Shown: positions 12,581 through 24,100 of the stretch, in pieces
How the letters are laid out: every line of letters begins with the position of its first letter
Position numbering within the stretch: position 1 is the stretch's first letter
Assembly (NCBI GenBank): GCA_032622095.1
Contig: CP136067.1
Coordinates: forward strand, 125,957,030 to 126,021,029
Source: Siphonodentalium dalli
Taxonomy: Eukaryota > Mollusca > Scaphopoda > Gadilida > Siphonodentaliidae
Direction: 5' to 3'
DNA: 64,000 bases
Translations under genes and position numbers: made by a program
Notes under the pieces: generated by a model
What the model saw: the letters and a program-made list of their open reading frames with translations, nothing else
What the model was told of the DNA's origin: nothing
The model's database searches: none

Positions 12581-14974
12581 ACCTGGACCAGTGTGCCTCT
12601 AACCAGAATTGGTTGCTGCACTGAAATATCAACACTGACAACAGTGCGAAACATCATTTCTCAATTTATATCATGATTAGCAATTTAGCGGTCATTTGTC
12701 AAAGGCATTGCCATTGTTATTTTTTTTGCGAAATCGCTGAAAATTTCAGTGAAATTGAAAATCGTCGGCAACCTTTGAACATTCTTGTGCCAAGTTGTGG
12801 CTTGTCTGGCTAAACTTTTCTATCAAATATCATGTTCAAATTGTGTTCGTAAATTGGCACAAAATGCTTACCACAGTGACAGTGATGTGTATTTCTCCGT
12901 CTTGACAAATATTCGTGTTCTGTCGATCAGATTACACAATATAGACATTTCAATGTCATGTCTGCGGACTATTGACATAATTGTTTTGCGTAATAATTCA
13001 CCACAAATTACACAAACTTGTATTTGATTCGCTTTTGCACAAAAACACAAATTTGGCCAACAATTTAATACACTACATAATTATATTCCTTCTTTCCTGT
13101 GTGAATATAATGACTCAAATGATAAAAATGTTGCGAACTATTTTTTATCTCGCCGATGTTAGGATGAGCAGTACTTTGGATTTCCTTAGTAACCGTCGAT
13201 TTAAAGGGGAACCGCTGAATATTGGTTGATTAAGTTATAAATATAATTCCGGTTTGTTGGCTTCGAGCTTTGCCACTATTCCATCAATCTTTTATGTGAA
13301 AACGTCTATAGAAAATTAAAGACAAGCTCCAAATGTACAATAGGCAAACTAGAATTGTGTTTCGAGTCAAATATTTGTAATAATTGAATGAAATATGAAC
13401 ACAAAACCTTTACAGAACAATTACAACTTACTACAAATTACAATTGTCGTTTCGAATTTCAGCACTTTTAGTCTCTTGTAAGTTGTAACAAATGTAAGTT
13501 GTTGACATTTTTATGGAAAAATATCATCCACAAATTTACAATATTTCGATATTTATAATGGAGTCTAACTCACCTTTGCTCCTGACCACTTTAATCAGTT
13601 ATGTTATTGTTAATTATTATGAACTTTGAGGTGGAACCGGATACTGGAATATCTAAGTCTCTAGGTCACTAGGTCAACCGTCGTAACTAATAAGTAACGT
13701 TAATTTTGATTGGCAATTGATAAGTAACGTCAATTTTGATAGGTCAGTATTTTAGTAACACATCGCTATTTATAGATTTCCCGCCAAAACATCGAATAGT
13801 ATAGCGTTCATCTCGCGTACACGTATATGCTTATCGCTCGCGAACGAGACCCCTGCGGGGTCTCGTTTCGGGCTCGCTATAATTAGAGCATTCCAACGAC
13901 ATTGATCGGAAACCTCAGGTTATTAGATGAACTAATATCAAAACAAAATTCAAGTTGTTGTTCATCCATCAACTCAGAAAAATGAGATTAACCTGATCGT
14001 GTTCATTGAGGCTCGCCTGAATATGAAAAGCTGGCTACAAATGTGATCGCCATAGAAAAGCTGGCTACATTTGTGATCGATTTAAAAAGCTGGCTACGAA
14101 TGTGATCGATGCCTTGTGACAATGACCACATCAGCCATAATATGGAACATTCAGGCTCTCCCTCCTCCCAAAATGCAAACAAAGATATGGTCATACACAT
14201 CGAATGGCTATCGTGGTAGGATACATCGATAAAAAGTTATCAGAGGATCTTCAGTTACAAAAAGTTAATTAAACGTACTCTAACGAAATAACGGAGATAT
14301 GTGTGAAAGAATTAATAACACTTTGGTCTACAATTAAGTAAACTTCTCATATTGGGTGGGGGGGGGGGGTGAGCCTGTTGGAGGTTTGGGATACGCTCTT
14401 TAAAAACACGTTTGTCAAATATGTCCGTTATTTCGTTAAAAAAATCTGCAAATATCCCCGTTATTTAGTCAATATTAATTATTTAGAGTTATCACCCTTC
14501 ATTCTGCTTTAACTGAAAATGTTCAAACAACTTTTATCGATGGATCCTACCTAGATAGCTATTCGAGGTTGATATCCCACGTATGTTTTCGGAGTATCTG
14601 CCCCGGGACACCTCGTATTTATACGAGGTATCCTGTCAGCATTTCCTGGTTATAAATTAAGGGGGTACTGCACTCTAAATCCGCCCATTTATTGGACCAT
14701 CTCCTTTTATTTTCAACAAAATGTATGCAACAAAATGTTATGCATGAATTTGAGCCATGTATCAGTTCTAAATACACTCGTGTGCTCTATGGGCGATGCA
14801 ATACACATGGTAATTATAATGAAAATGAATAAATGGCTGGAGTCATAAATTCAATTGCGTTTCATAGCATAGACACATGATTTGATACACACCCCACATG
14901 TAGCCCCAGTTAGACTGAAGCAGACGACTATCACCAGCGCGTGTTTGTATGTATGTGGGGCTCTCTGTGGGTCA
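12581..14974. other. Intergenic upstream of the VirK-like gene
   Basis: It contains an 11-12-bp-stem hairpin (13842-13868), a duplicated phrase TTGATAAGTAACGT near 13680-13740, three AAAAGCTGGCTAC units (14021-14100), a G-run (14352-14370) and a small palindrome ACCTCGTATTTATACGAGGT at 14611. No gene is supported. Confidence 0.45.
13842..13868. repeat. GC-rich perfect hairpin
   Basis: GAACGAGACCCC and GGGGTCTCGTTTC flank a three-base TGC loop. The stem is unusually GC-rich for the surrounding sequence and lies about 1.2 kb upstream of the gene start. Confidence 0.7.
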
Positions 14975-15022
14975 GTTTTATATATGAACCAGTAGACACA
15001 GCCTGAATATATTGTCTTATCA
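14975..15022 (+). promoter_or_regulatory. Possible core promoter of the VirK-like gene
   Basis: A TTTTATATATG motif at about 14977-14986 and an Inr-like TCAGT about 35-40 bp downstream precede the start codon by 80-120 bp. The motifs are short and the region is AT-rich, so this could be chance. Confidence 0.2.
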
Positions 15023-15100
15023 GTGAGATACACATATTTCTCTTTGAACGAAACGAGTGTTGGTCAACAATCCAGACCGCTATAGCTGGCACCTCTAAAC

Positions 15101-15180
15101 ATGTGTGCATTTTCTCATACCAAATCAGTAGGAATACTATGGATTCCGCTGCTTATAGCATGTGTTTTGTTCTGTCAAAG
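15101..15180 (+). CDS. Exon 1: start codon and signal peptide
   Basis: The exon encodes 26 residues plus two bases: MCAFSHTKS, then a hydrophobic core (VGILWIPLLIACVLFC), then Q. This is a typical signal peptide. The donor is AG|gtgaga at 15181. It ends in phase 2, which is what exon 2 needs (one base, then the frame of TCC GCG GCC). The joined sequence gives a small-residue SSAAG stretch suited to signal peptidase cleavage. This exon is too short to be seen as a long ORF; it was found by searching upstream for a phase-2 signal-peptide exon. An in-frame ATG further 5' is not apparent. Confidence 0.8.
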
Positions 15181-18100
15181 GTGAGACACAATGCGCAATG
15201 TTAACTCTTTCATGTCGGGAGATGCTCTGGTGGAGCATTCAAGACCATGTGTCAGTGCATTATCGTATATATGCGAGTCTCTCATAGAATGTACTGGCTT
15301 ACAATGTAAAGGCAAGTATTGTTAGGTCAATGTATTTCATTATATATGTGAGGCGCCCTGTGTGCGACTCGCGTATATAATAGCATGCATTGGCACAGGG
15401 TTTTCGCAAAATTTGAGGGAGCTCCAGTCATGAAAGGGTTGAAACAATCGCATATGCACATATTTTAAAAAGAGTTTATTCGTGCAAATGTACAATAACA
15501 AGGAACCGTGCCAGGTCACCAGGCGAGCCCATATAAACCCGACCCCAAAATCTCATAAACAATGACCCCTCATGTTATATTGCTCCGAATATGAATGAGT
15601 ACTGCTGGTTGAATTTATAAATGGACAGGATACAAAGGCCTGTCCACCCCCGTGTACGTGGTATCGCCAAACCCGAGGGTATAACCAAACCAGACCATTC
15701 AGTTTTGATAAATAAACGTAACTTCCCTCAGATGAATCTATATATCTCCCATTTAAATGGTGATATCCAGTATTCAATACATAATTTCGCAAAGCGGAAT
15801 GTTCCCTCAATGGGATAGCGACCATAGCTTGCTCTCACCCCGATAAATTTAATGTAAATTCTGACTAATTTGCGATTTTATCATAAATAATAGACACTTT
15901 TTGACGTTAGGTAGTTCGTTTAAACACAATTATCAGCCATAGATGGCGGATAATGCGTATATCAATATAACAATATATGTTTAATTAACCATAACATTTC
16001 TAGATTGCAGAGCGGTTCGCAAAAATACTATCTGCTTCCGAGTGTGCGAACACCATAATTTCGAGTATCAAAGCCGCAGATCGAGATGTCACCAAACCAG
16101 ATCTGGGATGTCAATAATGCGAATGATATACTTAACATTTTGACCGTTTTTGCTTGAAAATATCCCAATTACCATTCGGACAGGCCTGTACATGAATCAT
16201 CTTTAGGGTGGGGTTGTATGTGCAAGGCTGAAAACGTGTAAGTTTGTCATATTAATAGTATGCATGTAGGCTATTTATCATGCTAATTACTCGTAAGTAT
16301 TAGAACTCCTGCAACAATTATATAAATCATCCGCCAAATGAGTTCCCGGCCTATTCTCCCGAAAACCCGCCCTTTATCTGCTTATAATAGAACTTTCTTT
16401 AGTCATTTTATCGACTCATAATTAGGCGATTCTAAGCAGATTATGTGCGGACGAATAAGCCAACTCACGACTTTTCAGGTGAACGTTCTTTAATATGTGT
16501 TTTCACTATGGCCTGCGCCTTAAAACGAAATAACGGATATGAGTCCAGCATCTGCTTATTTCAGAATCTAATAATCACATTATGTACCCATTTTACATTA
16601 TAAGTCGATTATGTGCGTATTTGTACGCGGATATGTTGCAGTTACAGATAGCAGATCCGACGGTCTGAAGCCACGGTTTAGAATTTACATTAGTGACGCA
16701 GGTTCCTGGATGTCTGAAGCGACCGTTTAGAGATTACATTAGTGACACATAGGTCCCTGGACGTCTGAAGCGACCGTTTAGAGATTACACTAGTGACATA
16801 GGTTCCTGGACGTCTGAAGCGACCGTTTTGATATTACATTAGTGACGTAGGTTCCTGGACGTCTGAAGCGACGGTTTAGAGTTTACATTGGTGACGCAGG
16901 TTCCTGGACGTCTGAAGCGACGGTTTAGAGTTTACATTGGTGACGCAGGTTCCTGAACGGACTTTCATTCAACACATGTACAACATGTACACGTGTAGCC
17001 CGATAATTTACGTAAACCTTGAATGTGATTAATGACGCGAAAAATGATTTATCACATAATTAACCCTCAAAACCAGCTTCATAATTATTGGTAAGACACA
17101 TGAGTAATATTAGCGTGTGCGATGACTTCACGCCATTATTTTAATGACATGCGATTGCTGAAGTTTATGATTGTTGTTTTCGATGAATACTTCGCGTTGC
17201 TTCGCGTTTATTTGATCATGTGATAAAATGTATCTCAGACTCGTTCTATTTTATACGTAATTTATCAACCTCGTCCATTAAATTTGATTTGAGCTCGGTG
17301 AACCTCGGCTCAAATCGAATTTAGTTAACTCGGTTGATAAATTCTGTATAAAATAGAAGCTCATGTGAGATCCTCTATATATTATCTACGGTGATAGAAA
17401 TATGTATAATGATGATACGATCGTTTAATGCATTATTTACAAAATGCATTTTCTGATAGCGAAACAAATCGATTTTTTTGGACAAAAACAAGGCTTTATT
17501 TACTTATAAATCTTGATGCTTTGACTTCCAACGGACCTCTGATATATCCATGTTTTATATCAGCATGCTTGGAGAAGGCTGCGCTCTTTGGTAATATACA
17601 AAAAGCTTCCATTTGACTTAATCCGAAGACATACAAGCAAGATAACTCACGCCCACGATTATGGGCGTAAAATCCGTTATAGAAGAGTAACAGGACTGGA
17701 CTCGGTCCAAAACAGAATCAACCCAACCGTTATTCCCAACTGTTGTGGACCGAGAAGAACTGGTCTATGGTGATTGGGGAACTTTCCATAAATATCACAC
17801 TGCGTAATCGTCTAATTCTGTCCTGTGGAACTTTTGTCAAGCAAATCGTCAACATGCATATATGTGCACATATGAATTGTCGCGTGAATTAATCTTACAT
17901 GGCATATACGTTCTCCCAGGAAACATTGGGGGGTACATGGAACATTTTATACCTGTCGATGGAACCCGCGAAGCGGAGCCAAAGGTACCAAATATCCATG
18001 TACCGCACGATAGTGTCCAACGGAAAAATGTCCCACAACAATGGACCTAAACATTCCATCCATGACTGGAGATTCCGGAAATTTAGCGAATATCCTGTGA

Positions 18101-21100
18101 CAATGCATTCTCTTTTATATGCGAGTCTCCCAAGCAACCCAGAATATGTGTAATTCTTACTAGCATTTGAACATCGTCGACGTTATTTGCCATGATTGCA
18201 ATTGTACGTCGCTTGGCGATGAATGATGGTTTTGAATTTTTTATATTGGTTGACCGATTGTAAATATATATGCCTACATGTATAGGCGTAATTGTCTATT
18301 AACCTTTCGCAATGTGCGTAACTTATCAACATAACCCTCGACCTTGTTACCCCATGTGGTCAGGAGTCGTACTATTTTTCGCTTAGTTTTAATTTTGCAC
18401 ACTGACGGGTGCGCGAAAAATAGTACTGCGCGAATTTTAACACGGCGAAAGGTGTTTATTTAACACATTCTCATGTCCACCCTTTCAGTTCCGCGGCCGG
18501 ACCCATGCGGTTGAGCACACCAGAAGAGGTGGTCGAATGGTTTCAGGGTAAAGCCGTGATACGGTATATGATAAACATGACGGCGTGTCGCCACGAATAT
18601 CAGCCCAGCCTGCCGTTGTATGTGACGTCAAGTGACATGTTTATCGGAACGACCCTCAAAGTTGACGAACCACCTGTCAGCATGCTAGATACCTTCTTCA
18701 CTCAGGACATAAACGGAACTCGCTACAACCTTACAGGTAAGTTGATGAAGTACCGGTCAGCATGCTAGATACCTTCTTCACTCAAGACATTAACGGAATT
18801 CGCTACAACCTTACAGGTACATGTCGCAGGCCCCTGGGGAAATTACTAAAATACCAATATAGACTATACCAGTGTAAAGATTCCAATGGTCGATTTTGGC
18901 TAAAATGACACCCACTAACAAAACCCTAATCAATTCTAGAAATAGATAATTGCAGCCAAAATATCCTCAGGTGTGTCTTATTGGAAATGCAATTCCCTTC
19001 TATTTGATATATAACTCAGCGAAATTGAACGAATCGAAGTCGAGATATCATATAGGAAACTAGCCAAATCTCTAACGGAGAAATCGGATCGTATCTCCAT
19101 GTCCGCTCATTAGCCTTTGACCTAGTTATAAAATAAATATTTCGAGCAATAATTTGTCGCGAACGTGTACGTAAACGCGATGACATAACCTATAAATGTT
19201 CATATTTTTCCGCAAGTGATTCCGAAGCCATCCATTGTAACTTTTTTATTTCATCCGATGTGTTTGTGCCCAATTTTTCAAGTTTATTCAAACGAATTCC
19301 AAACGAGGAATGGATTATGTGCATTTTACGACAATCTATTGAATGGTTGAGGCTGAGTTGTCTAGCTTTTAAAATCGGGGTAGAATTGACACCCATTTTC
19401 CTGGTAAAATTCAGATATAAATATGAGTTTTTAACGATTACTGATTTGTAATGTACATTGCGAAGTTCCACAGCTCATGTACTAGTTTTTATCCACCGCT
19501 CACTATCTCTATTGCTTACACAAAGCCTGCCTAATAAACGTTACGTTTATTACGTCAATGTAGCTTTATAATGTCAACGTACCTTTATTAGGTTAGTACT
19601 ACTTTCATGACGTAATTGCATATGCAAATTGCGCAGATAACTAGGGACGCCAACGTCATTGTGATTTTGGGACATTTTTATCGTACATAATTCACCGCAA
19701 TTGATAACAAATTCGTAAACAGATATGTGTTTTCGCTCTAAAACATCTATAAACCAGTAGAATACAAGGCCAGCTTAGAACGACTATTAAAAAACCAACG
19801 AACTCTTTCCCTCTAAGCAGCACTCCGGTTTTTGTACGTCATGAATGCTAATTAGTTTGCTTGATCTAATAAATGTAAGGGCGTCATTGGAGTAACCAAT
19901 GTAAACTGAGAAACATGACATATTTACTTGACAAAAGGGAAGTTTTGTGCGATGGATAAATAAAATATATAGCTAATGTTGTCACTTAAACTGTTTATGT
20001 CCGCTCGGGGGATTTGGCATCTATATGACTAGCCAGAGCCTCGCCCAATATATGGTCAAATCCCCCTCACGGACATAAAGGCCCGATTCGTCATCTCAGG
20101 TTTAAACCTGGTCTACGTAAACCTCTAGGTTTAAACCGCCGTGAGTCAGCAAAATCCGTGGTTTAAACCCGCGACCGCAGGTCTAAGTGACACATTCGTC
20201 ATCTCTGGTTTAAACCTGGTCTAGCCAGACCAGTGGTTTAGCAGTAATGTCTCTCTATCGTCGAGATAAATAATCGTACTTTCCTAATGCGGACCGCCTC
20301 ATTTTATTGATTGCGGAAATCAATAATTACGACAGCGACCATATTTTGATTGGAAATTTATAAGCGAGAATCACTCACACCTATAAAGCATATGGGGATA
20401 AGTTTTTGTCAATTTCGAAAATTTGTTTGCGTTTTATAAGCTTAAACCGGCAACTAAACCATCTAATTCGGCGGTCCAGCTAAACCAGCTGTACCGAGGC
20501 TAAACTTGAGATGACGAATCCGTCTTTTCTTCATCGCGGTTTAGAATTGTCAACAATCAATCAAAGGGTGGAGCTGTAAATTATCTCGAGTGGGGGCGTG
20601 TCTAAGTGGCGGCTGCCGACTGGTGTTATCATGTCACAGTTGATTCATTCGCACGCTAGCTTTGCTCAGATATGGACATGTTCCTTCAATAAGATTTTTA
20701 CTACCTTGCAATTGTGTGTTTTTTTTTGTTTTTTTTTGGCTTGTGGCAATCACAAATACTGGTGTTTTCTACGAATTCATTTGAATGGTTCAACGTTTTA
20801 ATTTGGCACCAAAACCATGCTACTCCATGCCCAGATATGCTATACACATAGTTTGCAATCCTAAACTTATATTGCTATACGAGTCAAATTTGATAACATA
20901 TTTTGATGTAGATCATGTCACAAAGCTCTACTCTGGCTCCGCCCATAAATTCCTATAATATTCCACCGTTCAAAACCTGGGAACTTTTTGATATTATGCA
21001 CGACGGAAAATTTATTATATTGGAAAAAAGCAACGCATGCAATATGGTTGCCCACTTCAAACAGTTCAGATGTCACTTCTGGTGTGCACTCATAAGCAAA

Positions 21101-24100
21101 TTGCTTTTACTTGCCTGACCTCTTGGTCCAGTATTGACCCGATTATGGAGACTTTATTCAGCGTCAGAATGGCCTGTGGCCCCTTCGCACGAAATGAGCC
21201 TGCGTCAAATTTACGCACTTTTGATCATTTGAACATTTTAATTTAAAAAAATACTTAATTCAATTTAAAACAAAAAGTGATTAATATATATTTTAAATAT
21301 TGTTTCTTGTTAGATACAACTCCTTACTCTTATTTTCAAATCAGTTCAAGTGTAGACGAGTTGCGAACAGACAAACGGACATACAGATCCTATACCCTTT
21401 AATATATACAGATATAAATGCAAATACACCAAAGTTTGTCTTTGCGGGTAAAGCATCGTGTAGAACATCTATCACACACAAAGTGATAAACATCGCGCGA
21501 AACTCGTGCTGATAGACATGCCCTTTGTCAGACGATTTAAACCCACAAAGAGATCGGATTAATGGTCCAGGAGCGATACTCATTTCTCAATGAATAAATC
21601 CATTGAGCGTGCACGTGTTCGCGATCATTTATGACATGTCAGTAACCATTATATCGGCTTTTTGTCCGATTTGTAAGAGGGTAGTTTGACTGCTTGCTCA
21701 TATCACCGACTCGAGTTGTCAATTAGCTGGAAACTGAACGACAAAAACGCCCCCTTAGACCCGGTTTGGCTGGACCGCCAATGTAGGTTTAAACCAGGTT
21801 TAAACTCGGAGGTTTAAACCTGAGATGACGAATCCGGCCATACAGTTTAAGCGACGACACCAGGTACATCTCATATATATATTTGAAGACCTCTGTATGT
21901 TTGTATGTTTGTATGTATGTTTGTTTGTCATTTATACAAATCTACGATTCTCGACAGATCGGGACGAAACTTGGTACGTGTGTGTAGTTTGACCAGGCGG
22001 TGAACGTTGTCGTATTGGCGAGCCCGTGCTGCGCCCACTTCGCGCATGCGCAGACGAGATCTCGGAAACGGGTGGAGCTATCGACTTGAAATTTGCTATG
22101 TGAATGTATCTTGCCCCGGATACGAATTTTATCGGGTCGCCGAGCCCGTGTGACGTCAGCTTCGCGCATGCGCAGACCAGATCTCGGAAAAGGGTGGAGC
22201 TATCGACTTGAAATTTGGTATGTGAATGTATCTTGCCCCGGATACGAATTTTATCGGGTCGCCGAGCCCGTGCGACGCCAGCTTCGCGCATGCGCAGACC
22301 AGATCTTGGAAACGGGTAGAGCTATCGACTTGAAATTTCGGGCTGGGTAGAGCTATCGACTTGAAATTTGGTTTTGAATAGCCCGGACAACGTCGGGCTC
22401 ATCGGCTAGTCTCATATATATTTTGAAGACCTCTGTCTGTTTGTCTGTCTGTCTGTTTGTCATTTATACAAATCTACGATTCTCGACCGATCGCGACGAA
22501 ACTTGGTACGTGTGTGTAGTTTTACCAGGCGGTGGACGTTGTCGTATTGGCGAGCCCGTGCGGCGCCCGCTTCGCGCATGCGCACACGAGATCTCGGAAA
22601 CGGGTGGAGTTATCGACTTGAAATTTGCTATGTGAATGTATCTTGCCCCGGATGCGAATTTTATCGGGACGCCGAGCCCGTGCGACGCCAGCTTCGCGCA
22701 TGCGCAGACCAGATCTCGGAACATTCTCGACCGATCGGGACGAAACTTGGTACGTGTGAGTAGTTTGACCAGGCGGTCAATATGAGCTCATCAGATTTCA
22801 GATCCGAGATCAACTTTTCACGTGCCGAGGTCAAATCTGTTTTTACGCCGTTTTGCGCTAATATATTTCAGTTCTGTGCTCACAAATCGATTCGATATAG
22901 CGCGAATAATAAATTGCCAGTCATATAATTTGCACGGTTAGAATATGTGGCGCTTCCTCCTTCCAACGATGTATCACACGCCTGTGTCCGTTTAAAGTGT
23001 CTACCTTAATTATCGGGAAAAACGCAGGACCATGCTTCAGTGATCGAAAAACATTCCGTAAATATATTACGCCGTCGAGAGATCGTGACGTGATCGCGTT
23101 TAACTCTTAACCGGCCGATGTCGCGTTAACTCATCACCAGCCGAGGTATCCGCAAATGACATTGGGCAATATATATATCTCGGAAACGTGTGGAGCTATC
23201 GACTATACGAATTTTATCGGGTCGCCGAGCCCTGCGACGCCAGCTTCGCGCATGCGCAGACGAGATCTCGGAAACGGGTGGAGCTATCGACTTGAAATTT
23301 GGTATGTGAATGTATCTTGCCCCGGATACGAATTTTATCGGGTCGCCGAGCCCGTGTGACGCCAGCTTCGCGCATGCGCAGACCAGATCTCGGAAACGGG
23401 TAGAGCTATCGACTTGAAATTTGGTTTTTTAATAGCCCGGACAACATCGGGTTGGGTAGAGCTATCGACTTGAAAGTTGGTTTTTGAATAGTCCGGACAA
23501 CGTCGGGCTCATCGGTTAGTCTCATATATATTTTGAAGACCTCTGTTTGTCTGTATGTCTGTCTGTCTGTCATTTATACAAATCTACGATTCTGGACCGA
23601 TCGGGACGAAACTTGGTACGTGTGTGTAGTTTGACCAGGCGGTCGTCGTTGTCGTATTGGCCAGCCCGTGCGACGCCCGTGCAGCGCATGCGCAGACGAT
23701 ATCTCGGAAACGGGTGGAGCTATCGACTTGAAATTTGCTATGTGAATGTATCTTGCCCCGGATACGAATTTTATCGGGTCGCCGAGCCCCGTGCGACGGC
23801 AGCTTCGCGCATGCGCAGACGAGATCTCGGAAACGGGTGGAGCTATCGACTTGAAATTTGCTATGTGAATGTATCTTGCCCCGGATACGAATTTTATCGA
23901 GTCGCCGAGCTCGTGCGACGCCAGCTTCGCGCATGCGCAGACCAGATCTCGGAAACGGGTGGAGCTATCGACTTGAAATTTGGTTTTTGAATAGCCCGGA
24001 CAACGTCGGGCTCATCGGCTAGTCTATTATATATTTTGGAAGATATGTCTGTCTGTGTGTCTGTCTGTCTGTCTGTGTGTTCGCGATGGACTCGAAAACG

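Larger units (their letters stand above)
15181..18488 (+). other. Intron 1 of the VirK-like gene
   Basis: This 3.3-kb GT-AG, phase-2 intron contains a hairpin (15321-15400), a 50-bp minisatellite (16661-16959), a long imperfect palindrome (17232-17370) and a short fold-back element (17921-18025). I see no other coding segment in it. Confidence 0.7.

Noticed and set aside
18505-18736. ATG at 18505 as the gene start
   Set aside because: The frame is open back to a good acceptor at 18488 and joins in phase to a signal-peptide exon at 15101-15180.
22057-22310. Regular 122-bp spacing considered as a CRISPR-like or satellite array
   Set aside because: Whole monomers repeat with no unique spacers, and they sit between Helitron ends; eukaryotic context.
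23547-23990. 147-residue frame, and the similar frames at 21932-22763
   Set aside because: These read through Helitron microsatellite (SVCLSVC-type) and 122-bp cores, so similar peptides recur in every element.
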